DNA from: Tetrapyrgos nigripes
Lineage: Eukaryota > Basidiomycota > Agaricomycetes > Agaricales > Campanellaceae
Reading direction: 5' to 3'
Assembly (NCBI GenBank): GCA_013368315.1
Contig: JAACJM010000241.1
Location: 60,348-124,347 of the forward strand
Length of the DNA stretch: 64,000 nt
A model generated the notes under the pieces. It ran no database searches and had not been told where the DNA came from. It was given only the letters and a program-made list of their open reading frames with translations. Position 1 is the stretch's first letter. Every line of letters begins with the position of its first letter. Below are positions 53,609 through 63,300 of the stretch, piece after piece. The position numbers and the translations under genes are program-made.

Positions 53609-56600
53609 ATGGCTAGTCGTAAAAAGCAGTTACTCAAGAGCCAAGGGGACATGATTACAGTTTCGAGGGGTGGCAGCCACATTGCGAGAACAATATCTGT
53701 CTCTGCCAGTGGATCAACCCATGTCGCTTTCGCAAGTGAATTGCCGGCTTCGGGCTCGAGTCATGCCACTCCTACACCGCAGCCAGTGGATGACGGCTTA
53801 GCAGCTGGCCATGAAGATACCCGTCAACAGAAGAAGAAGAAGAAAAGCAAAAAGAAAAGAAGAGTGTGTAGTGGTGTTCTTGCTCATCGTCTAGCACTAA
53901 CTTCCAAGTAGCATTGTGAAATTGAACAGCAGTATCAACCACGGTTTCCCGACATTTTGGATCGTCTAATCGAAAGATCCTACAACCAGCGAATTGGTGA
54001 GCCCTGTCCATGCAGTCGTGAAGGTATGAAGTGCCACTTCATGTGCCGGGAGTGTCTCCACTTCTGTCCAGTGTGCCAACAGTGTTTTCTGGACACCCAT
54101 GAACGCAATCTATTCTTCCACTGGGTGCTTGAGTGGGATGTGGGCAACGGCTACTTTGTGAAGAAAGATCTGTCAACTATCGGAGGTTGTCTGAAGTTTT
54201 GCCAACGTGGGGATCTTGGATGCTCAAGAGACGAAAACAACCACGCAGTGCAATTGATTGTGGCCGAACCTAACAGGATCCACTCCAGTTTAGCTCGTTT
54301 CTGCAGATGTGGAAATCAATCCCGATGGGATCAGTTATTCGGTTTAGACATGTTCCCCGCCACGCTGGAAGCACCGGCGATGGCTTTCAACTTCGAGTGC
54401 CTGCGACACTTCGATATCCTCACCAAGACGTCCAGGAAAGCTGCTTACGATTACTGCCTGTATTTGCAACGCATCACCGACAATATGTTTCCCACAAATA
54501 TCTCAGTGAGTATCTGACTGTTTGTCCTTAGATCTGTGCTAACGTTGTGCTTGCTAGGACGTATACGATAATTTCTTGATCATAACGAGAGTATGGCAGA
54601 CCTTGATGGTAGAGAAGTGGCTTGGGCAAGGACATGGCATCGACGACGTATTGCCCTGTCGTCCCAAAGGCAATGTTGTTCTTTACTGTCCCATGTGCAA
54701 TGAGCGAGGCGTGAATATGGAGGAGGGTTGTGAAAATGACCTGGACTTTTTGAAGTGAGTACTCCCTCTGTGCTATCTCAGTGCTCGTGGGCTGACTTCT
54801 CCCTGTTAGGCATCTCAGTCAGAACAAGAATACCACCGATGGCAACTTCCAGGCGAACCATTATGCCAAAAATCGCGATTCCGATGATAGGTCCTTCTTC
54901 CAGGGACAGTCATTCTTTCCGTCGCAGGAGGAAGTCGACAAATACAAGAGTACAGTGCCCCAACTGCAATCATTGAAGGTAGGGGGATCCATGCTTCCAG
55001 AGTGCCAAGTGCTAAACAAATGTTTTATAGCACAAAGTGGACTGCGAGTGGATCAAGGCTATTGCGAAGCAAAACTTGAAAAAGTTCAGAGGGATGGATA
55101 TAACAGGCATTCTCTCTCGCCAGTGTGATCATGTATTTGTTGAGGCGACAACCAATTTAACAGCAGGCAAACGGTAAGAGTTTAGCCAACAAGTTCAGTC
55201 AGACATTTTGCTAATTTTCCACGCCAAGGTTCGCAACCACGGATCTTTGTCATGCGAGAGCAGAACGTCTGCGACTGCTCTTTCCTGGCGAAAAGCAAAT
55301 AGACAAGGTCCTCAGTTACGACGCCATGTGTGCCTATTGCGTTCATTTCAAGGCGAGGATGAAGAAACACTGCCCTGATGTCTATGAGGCCGTCAAGAAC
55401 ACGAGATTTTGTATTCCTATTGTCCATGTCGAGAATCATGCCGACATCTGCATGTACCTATATGCCTACGTTTACAAGCCCAACGTCGGAAGATTTCCCG
55501 CCGAGACAGCAGAGATGGTGTGGCCGGAACTGAATCAGATAGGAGGGGCTACCAGGCAGATGACACCTGGGCGACGAGAAGATACGATCATCTTTCATTT
55601 AAGTTACTGGAATTTCTGTAAACAGAATAATTGTGGTGAGTGCTACTCCAATGATTGTCTCCATTGAACTAAAACTTTTTTCTGTAGCGAGTACATTATA
55701 CAGCGATCTAGTTGCTGCTATACAACTGTACCAAGAGCATCGGGACTATTTCCTGACCGTTTGCGAAGCTCTGGGCGAAGATAAGGTCAACAAGTACAAC
55801 CAGATGGATCGCTCACCAATACTTGATCCAAACAACAAAAAGATATTCCACTCGGTTTACGCGCATGACCAGTCTAAAGGTCAGTTATATAATCTCAATC
55901 TGCAAGAAAGATGGATGCTGACCAGTTGTAAAGCTCCTACCAGAGATCAGCTTTTAGAATCATTTAAACGCTCCACTGACACCAAGCAGTGTGGAATAAC
56001 ACTCCAGAACATTGGTGAAATAGCGATATTCTTGATGGAAGGGATTACGATCCAAGAACTTCAGTGAGTCCATCATTCATTTCGGTTCTGTCTGTATGTC
56101 TCAATATGTCCTTCCAGATGACCGCTACGTCGAAAGGTCACCTCGGCAAAATCAAAGAACTACATCAGCAAAGAGTCCGAGCGTTCTGAGAAGTTGAAGC
56201 TGGAAAACGAGCGGGAGAAGCTTGACAAGCGCATCTCGGCGTGGCGAGAAGCTCAAGCTACCATCATGCCTACATGTGGGGAATATATTGTCCAAAGCCA
56301 AATTGTCAACGCAGAAAACGAGAAATTGTTTCTGCCTTCAGACTTTGCAGCTAAAGACAGGGAACGACTGGGGTTAGAACCACTGGCAGAGGAGGAAGCT
56401 CGCCTCCGCGAAGCGTATGGAACGGACCTAATTTCCCACCTGCAGTACATTTCTCAAATTCTCAGTGCTTTGCGACATCGGAATGTCATCCACAATCGAG
56501 GTCAAGACCAGCATATGAATGCATCAAAAGTTCTCAAGACTCAGCAAGACCTATGATCTGACAAGCTTGAGGCCTACAACCGCAATTGTAAAGCTTTGGA

Positions 56601-58070
56601 GAAATTGGGAAGGCTGGACGCAACTTTCTTTCCTGAGCTGCAGCTTAAGGACTGTTACCGCAAATCTTCCGAAGACAAACGGCGAGTCGGGGACTCACGA
56701 AATCAGGATGGAAGATTATGGATATCTAGTGCCCGACATGGCAACACGCGAGAGTCTACCGCTGAGCAAGCAAGTGCTGACCTGGAGGAACATGAGGACC
56801 TTCCTGGTATGAGACAATGTCTATTCTAGTTGAGCCTCCTTTGCTAATTGCCTGTATAGTTGTAGGAACTCAGAGTTCCCGAAGGGCCGGTGGGTAATTT
56901 TTCATGGTGCAACGCTGTTTCAATCACTGAGCAGCTACTTTAGTGAAGCTGAAAGCTCCGGCAGTATCACCCAGGAAGATGAAGAGTTCGAAAGGAAAGG
57001 AGAAGGCCTTGGAAGAGCTGGCCGAGCAGGAAGATGAAGAGCCTTTGGAGGACGACGAAGATGACGGGCTACTGTGGAGAGTCCGTCCGAGGGCCGACTT
57101 CACAGATGAGCAGATGGATGACTTCATTGAAGAAAGTAGGTCTTGCATCATGTCGTCCCAGTTTCTTCGACCACTGATCTTTTTCACACAGACAAGAAGG
57201 TTCAATTTTTCTGCGACGAGGCCATGATGGAAAGGTGGCAGGAGCAAGTCGAGATCAAGCACGCCGAGTTTCATCGTGTGATCAGGGCTTTTGGGAAGTA
57301 CATGGAAGTCTGGACAGACTTGGGCAAGACTTGGGAAGAGAGAGGCAAGCCTGGTCATGTGGCATATGCACGAAAGCAGGCTGCAATGTACAGCATGCTA
57401 AAGAGCGAATGTCAGAAATTGTTTGAAATGGCAGCCACCATTGACATTGGGCTGAGGGTTATCCCTGAAGGGAAAAAACTGTCTGATCAGGTTCTTATCT
57501 TCCGTCAAGAGGAAAGGAAGCGTTTCTCAATGATAACAAGGTTCGGGAACAAAACTCTTCTATTGTTCTGTGTACTAACCAAAGCATCTCAGTGCTCAGC
57601 CCCCCTTTATTGACCTGACAGATACAATTCCTCCAATTGAAGATGACTCGGCTTACGAGAATGATGAATGTATAGAAGAGGAAACAGTAGAGGATGTTGA
57701 GAGTGATGTTGGCAGTGATGATGAGGATGACTTGGAGACTGACGATGAGCAAGTAATTGGTGAAGGTGGAGCGAGAGAGAAGCGCAGAAGAGAGTCTGTT
57801 GAAGACAACAGCAGACTCCATAGGCGGAAGAACGTGGGGGATGGTGATAAAACTTCGGAAACCAAAACAGGACGTTCTCTAGGTCACAGTGGTGAGGGAT
57901 CGGGTCGGCAGCAGAGACGGGGTGGGGATGGCATTGAGACCGGTACTACTGACCGTGATGGCTTGTTGGAATCGGAAGGGGACGTTTTTCAGGATAACAG
58001 TGGACGTGGCGGACACAGTAGAGGTCGTGTGAGAGGTCGCAGTAGAGGTCGTGGAAGGGGAAAGATGTAG
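53609..58070 (+). CDS. KDZ transposase 2
   Basis: A DNA transposon transposase of about 12-14 exons, starting ATG 53609. In order: a Lys-rich segment (QQKKKKKSKKKRR); a cysteine cluster (PCPCSREGMKCHFMCREC and CPVCQQC, 54004-54090); RFCRCGN; YDYCLYLQRITDNMFPTN; NFLIITRVWQTLMVEKWLGQ with GHGIDDVLPCRPKGN and LYCPMC; the catalytic part with LSYDAMCAYCVHFKARM and IPIVHVENHADICMY; WMLTSCKAPTRDQLLESFKR; a helical C-terminal half (QYISQILSALRHRNVIHN, KYMEVWTDLGKTWEERG); and an acidic then RGR-rich tail ending RGRGRGKM. One TGA lies in frame at 56554-56556. The arrangement fits KDZ but is diverged from KDZ1. Apart from that stop it looks intact, so it is a possible source of enzyme for the deleted copies. 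Confidence 0.78.
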
Positions 58071-58929
58071 GGAGAGGAGAAGAGAAAGGTGAAGAGAGAA
58101 GGAGAAGGATACCCTCACTGCACCTGGATCCATTGCCGCCGATTCGACTTGTGAGACGAACACAGCTGTTGGGGATGAATCTGCTGTCGAGTCCAGTCCT
58201 GCCATCGAAGCTGAAGCTAGAGAGCAGGCTTAGTTGTTTGAGGTCGAGAACAAAGACGTCAGCAAGGGTGTTCCGTCATAGAACTGGACTGTTCTTGGAG
58301 CACTGGACAGCGTTATGTATAGGACAGATGTGGGAGGGTTAGGATCAGAGCTAAGCGAAAGAAGAGGGAAAAAAACGTACCTGTCCCTTGCCTTTTCCTT
58401 TCAAATCGGTCGCAGTCTTGGCGGTAGCTGTAGTCTGGGTCTTGCAGTCATGTGGACAGTCCTCGCCCGTGTCTTCTCGTTCCAAATATCCTCCTTCGCT
58501 GCTACACAGGCACCCATCCTCCCCCGTCCTTCCTTTTGAGCATAACACCTCTAACGGCAGCCTCCCTTCTCCCTCTTGCTCAATCCTTTCATCCTTGCAG
58601 TCGCATGAGGGTACGGGGAGTGAGGGCTGAAAAAGCTAGAGAAAGGGAATGTAAAAGCGAGGAGAAGCAGGAGAGAAAGAGACGCGTCAATGTAACAACG
58701 ACAAACACTGACTGAGCATCTTCCAAGCTCAGCATTCTCCAACAAAAACTCACCATCTTCCAATACCCACTGAGCTGAACATTATCCTACATCGTCATAG
58801 CGTGCTCCAACCCAGACTCAGCACCCTCCAACGACTACTCATCCTCGAACGCCGACGCAGCATCCTCCAACGTGCAGACTCAGCATCTCAGGCATCAGGT
58901 CATCCCATATCTCTCACTGCAACACCACA
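58071..58929 (+). repeat. Spacer with CTCAGCATCCTCCAACG-type degenerate repeats
   Basis: No gene was supported. From 58710 to 58900 an 18-25 bp motif (CTCAGCATC(C or T)TCCAA) recurs about eight times. The deleted KDZ2 copy has the same repeats at 41360-41520, so the block belongs to the transposon. Confidence 0.7.
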
Positions 58930-59592
58930 ATGTCTTCAGAGTTGGCTAGAGACCAACTGACAGCATCGTTAGTAGATGAGAACCTGGACTTCGTGGGAGT
59001 AGAGTCGGTAGATTTGGACACTGAGATGTCCGAAAACAAGGGCGATATGGTGATGTCAACGGTTGTCCAGCAATGCATGGTATTTCAGCTCTGGCCTGTC
59101 GACATTCTTTTCGGCTGATATCCCCAAGTTTCACGTCTTTCGGGGTTGCTTTGCAGACGTCTCCACATCTCATACCACTTGCTCAGTATACGCCCTGGCC
59201 TTCAACGACGGTAGCGGGAGAGCAAACTACAAAATCGGCATGACTGGACGTGCACTGGAAACCAGACTGAGGGAATGGAGGTGGAAGCATGAGTCAAAGA
59301 GTTTTACTCTGGTGTATTCAGTGCAGATAAACGGCAGGGCAACAGCATATGCCGTTGGTGAGTCGGGCAAGTGTTCTTTACCTTATCTCTATAATTCACG
59401 GTGATCGCAGAGTCTGAAGCCCACTGTCAAATCCTCCAGTACGCAATGAAAATCCAGGGGCCGTGCCCAGATTGCGCCGTAAACCACCAGGAGGAATTCG
59501 CTATGAACCCTGGTTTTGGCTTCAATGATGTCTGCACCGTCATCAACATGGCGAGGCACCTTGTAGAGACGGGACGCGTAGGGTGCCTTTGA
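58930..59592 (+). CDS. GIY-YIG / T5orf172-like domain protein
   Basis: Three exons (58930-59079, 59129-59357, 59411-59592) join cleanly through GT-AG introns of 49 and 53 nt into 186 codons with no lesion. Exon 2 encodes SVYALAFNDGSGRANYKIGM and TGRALETRLREWRWKHES; exon 3 has ESEAHCQILQYAMKI and CPDCAVNHQEEF. The VYAL...YKIGMT...R...E pattern matches the T5orf172/MUG113 branch of the GIY-YIG nuclease fold (Y, K-I-G, R and E at expected spacing). Such domains bind or cut DNA. It follows KDZ2 on the same strand within sequence shared with KDZ2 repeats, and may be a passenger or accessory gene. The nuclease activity itself is an inference. Confidence 0.65.
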
Positions 59593-59696
59593 GTTATTTT
59601 CCTACGCTGAAGCTTCTCCGCCAAGTTGACCAGGGGTTGACCAAGGTTGGGCATGTTGAATTGGCGCATTCAGTTGCAGCCATCAACATATTCTAT
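59593..59696 (+). repeat. Possible 3' end of KDZ transposon 2
   Basis: Contains AAGTTGACCAGGGGTTGACC and AAGGTTGGG, the same GTTGACC motif that dominates the satellite beside the deleted copy. The exact end is not defined; the copia LTR starts at 59697. Confidence 0.4.
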
Positions 59697-60020
59697 GTAG
59701 AACAATAGTAGTAGTTATAAATAGAACAATAAGATTATATAGACAATAAGTATAGTACAACAATAGTGTACGAAACCAGCATTGTTCTATCCAGTACAAT
59801 AGAATCTTATTGTTACTCTAGTATTAGTTTACATGTATTTGTACCTCCTAAAAGGTATATAAGGACTGGTAGATAGTCCTCCTAATAACAAGTTATACAC
59901 TTAACCCACATCGCTCAATAAGCCTCTTACTAGCCTAACAAGCTAACTCTTATCCTCAGGTAAGTAGCGTAGTTGCCACTGCGTTTAGTAGTGTACAAGC
60001 CGTACCATGCCTGCTTAACA
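59697..60020 (+). repeat. 5' LTR of a Ty1/copia element
   Basis: Begins TGTAGAACAATAGTAG and ends CTGCTTAACA directly before the primer binding site. A TATATAAGG box near 59856 is a promoter candidate. AGAACAATA-type repeats occur in U3. The partner LTR lies beyond the window, so the ends rest on TG...CA and the PBS position. Confidence 0.65.
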
Positions 60021-60032
60021 GGTTATGGGCCC
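60021..60032 (+). promoter_or_regulatory. Primer binding site complementary to initiator tRNA-Met anticodon region
   Basis: GGTTATGGGCCC follows the LTR. It is the complement of the anticodon stem-loop of eukaryotic initiator tRNA-Met, not of its 3' end. Drosophila copia has the same PBS and uses a cleaved half-tRNA as primer. Confidence 0.7.
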
Positions 60033-60336
60033 CGAAGGCCCTTGGGAGCGCCTTCAATGGCTGCAAACCATAGACTTCGCATACTACCTGGATGGCGCCT
60101 TCATGGCTGCCTGTGGCGCCCTTGTGGCAGCCTGCGTTGCCTTTCATGGCTTGACGATATGTCCAACAGCGCAGGACTTATGTCCAGCTGCAGTTGTTGA
60201 CAATCTAGGGGAGTAGTCACTGTCATGGCGCGTTCATCGCTGCCTCTTTTCACTTTCACATGGCGCATTAAATGCTGCCTTCTTATTCTGCATATGGATA
60301 AATGCTGACAGTTGACTTCCCCAGATATTATCAAAG

Positions 60337-63300
60337 ATGTCCTCCAACGTCCTGATGACTACTGTCCCCGTCTTCGCCGGTGTTGATTTCAACATCTGGG
60401 CTGACATCCTTGTCGCTTGGTTGCAGGCTACTGGACTTAGTTCTGTCCTTAGATCTGATCGCCCCGATGATGCCGAAGTGAGTACCGCTTCTCCTCTATC
60501 TGCTGAAGACGCGGCGGCTCAATCTGAGGCTATCACGGCGGCTCAAAAGAAACAGGCTGACTGGGATGAGAAGAACGATAAGGCCATGGGGTCTATCAAA
60601 CTTCGTCTCTCTCCTCCCGTTCGTCAGAAAACGCTTGGAATGACTACCGCCAAGGAAATTTGGGACTTTCTCAAGAAGACCTATGGGAAACCTGGTGTTT
60701 CCGCAATCTACACGGATTTCAAACGTGCTACCTCCATCACTATTCCCAACGATGCCAATCCTAGCGCTGCGATCGAACTTATTCGCATGCACTTCGATAG
60801 GGTCAGTGCCTATGGTATCCCCACTGATGGCACCTCAACCACTTCCGTTACGAAAGTCGCCAACTTCCTCATCGTCATGTTCATCATTTCCAAACTTCCC
60901 CCCAGATATGAGTATCTTATCAATCAGTATACTCAATACACTCTTGAGGAGGTCGACAACGCAAATCTCGATGTACTGCAAAACGAGATTGTCAATATTT
61001 GGGAATCTCGCCAGGGAGCATTCAAGGGGCCTTCTGGAAAAGCCCATGCCAACCGTCTTTCAGCTGTCAAGCGAAAGGACGGTAATCCTAGTTTCCAACA
61101 GCAGCAGCAGCAGCGCCCTAGTGGCAGCAGCAGCGGCGCTAATGGAGCCAGCAGCTCCAATGGGAATAACAAGGGAAAGGGCAAGGGAAAGGGCAAAGGA
61201 AAAGCTCAATTCCGTCGAGGAGGTCGAGCTGGAAAATTCGAACAGGCCAAGAGACAGGGCCAGGCACATCTCGTCCACGACGACATGTCTCCCTTGATGC
61301 ACACAGTCACCATTGTCGACACGCCCGCTGCAGTTGATACCCGTAAGCCATTCTTCATGGAAACGGAAAAGCCTTTTGACGCCTTCTTCACAGGTACCAA
61401 AAGAGCTATCAACCTTGCACGCAATATTGGCGCTAGACCATCTGGTGAGACTGTTGCTACTCTTGAAGATGTCGTCATGTCTCATCCCGATCCTTCCTCC
61501 TTCACTCCACTTACTCCTGCTCCCCGTTCTAAACGCACTCTCACGGAACGCATCTATTGGTCTAACCTTCAATCATCTTCTGATGGTTGGGGTAATGCTG
61601 GCAACTGGAATGGTTGGAACGGTGAATATCCCGAAATCCAGACCGGTTCAGATGCCGATATGGCATGCGCTCAAGGAGAAGATGCCAGTTGGAACGAGGA
61701 CACTCTGGTGAACACTTCGGAACTCGGAAGTGTGTTTGGTACCACAACGACGGAGTTAGGTGCAAAGGTTTCTCAGGACATCCGGACACCTGTTCCACTT
61801 ATCGACCGGATTGCCGCGGATCCTGCTGCCGAGATGATGGAATGCGCAATTCACCTTGGGGAAAGGTTCCAGAATCCCGAGGACTCCCTCCACATCTATG
61901 GGGAACCACTCAGAGTAGCGCTGAACACCGTTGCCCCAACGGGAACGAGTGGCACTCTTTCTCTTGTCCAACGACTTGCTGCAGTCCGCAGCGAGAGGCC
62001 AAGTGGCTCACAGCCTGCACCTCCCAATGGCATGACCACTCAATCCTTGCCATCCAGCCGTGTTGCAAGCCCAACACCTGGCACGACTTCGACGGGATGG
62101 GAATGGTTGACTCCTCATCTCCAAAACGAGGATGGAAGGTACGACGAGCTAATCGACTGGCAGCGAGACGCAACAATCGGACTAGGAGGGATGGAATTAC
62201 CCTCCAGGGCTCCAACTCCGAGTTCAATGCCAGAACTCCGGAGTATGTCTCCGAGCCTATCCGAAACCAGCGACCTCGAGTACATGTCGACTCCGCCATT
62301 GATCGGCGGGATGAGTCTACCTACATCACCTGTAGAGGCCACCTGGTCAGACGGAATTCCAAGTCCACGACCTTCTACCCCCGTCATGGTTACCGTCAAT
62401 GCCGCAAATAATTATGGATGGTCTTTAGACTCCGAACCCTCCGGCTTGGACAACGGTTATCTCAGGTCAGATCTCAATTCAGATCTTATGAATAAAAGTA
62501 CTGATGCGCTTTTCCCAGCAGCTCGTAATTTGGAAGCAGGTTCTTCATGTATATATTTATTACATACCGCTCCTCTGGGTTTGACTACCCCTTTTATTTA
62601 TAATGATCTGTACACTAGCCCTGGCGGCAACAATAAATATTTGTGTGCCTGTGGCACTCTGTTCTCACTATGCCAGAAGTGTAAGAAAGAGAAATCTGAT
62701 ACTGTCAAAATCCACTTCAGTGATGGATGGTTACTTGATTCTGGAGCATCAGCGCATTTTACGTTCGACATTAATGACTTTGTTGAATTGAGTTACATAA
62801 AACCAATTCCAGTGAAAACTGCCAATGGATTTACGAAGATTCGTGCATCCGGAACAGTCCTGATCTCTCAACGTAAAAGAGTTATGAAATTATATCCGGT
62901 CTATTATATTCCCGATCTAAATCAACGACTCTTATCTGTCGGTCAATTCTTAAATGACAACATGTTTATGCGCGGTAACTCCGATCATATCACCATATCG
63001 AGAAATACAACATTCTTGACATTCTCAAAGCGTATACCGGAAGAAACACTATACTATCTTCCACACAAATCGAAAATTGTCGCTTCTAAAGCCAATCTTT
63101 TGATTTATCTTATCAACTACGAGATTTTACATCGTCGTATAGGGCATCCCTCTCGTGATGTTCTAAAACATGTCCGACAACACACCCTTGGCACTCCCGA
63201 ATTCATTATTCCGAAGGATCTTCCTTTGTGCAAAGGCTGTCTTGAAGGCAAAACTCCCAGACAGGCTTACCCTCCTAACGAACGACGTGCTACTCGTCCT

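Noticed and set aside
60025..60216. 63-codon ORF in the copia leader
   Set aside because: It starts within the primer binding site and overlaps GC-rich leader repeats; it is most likely an upstream ORF by chance.
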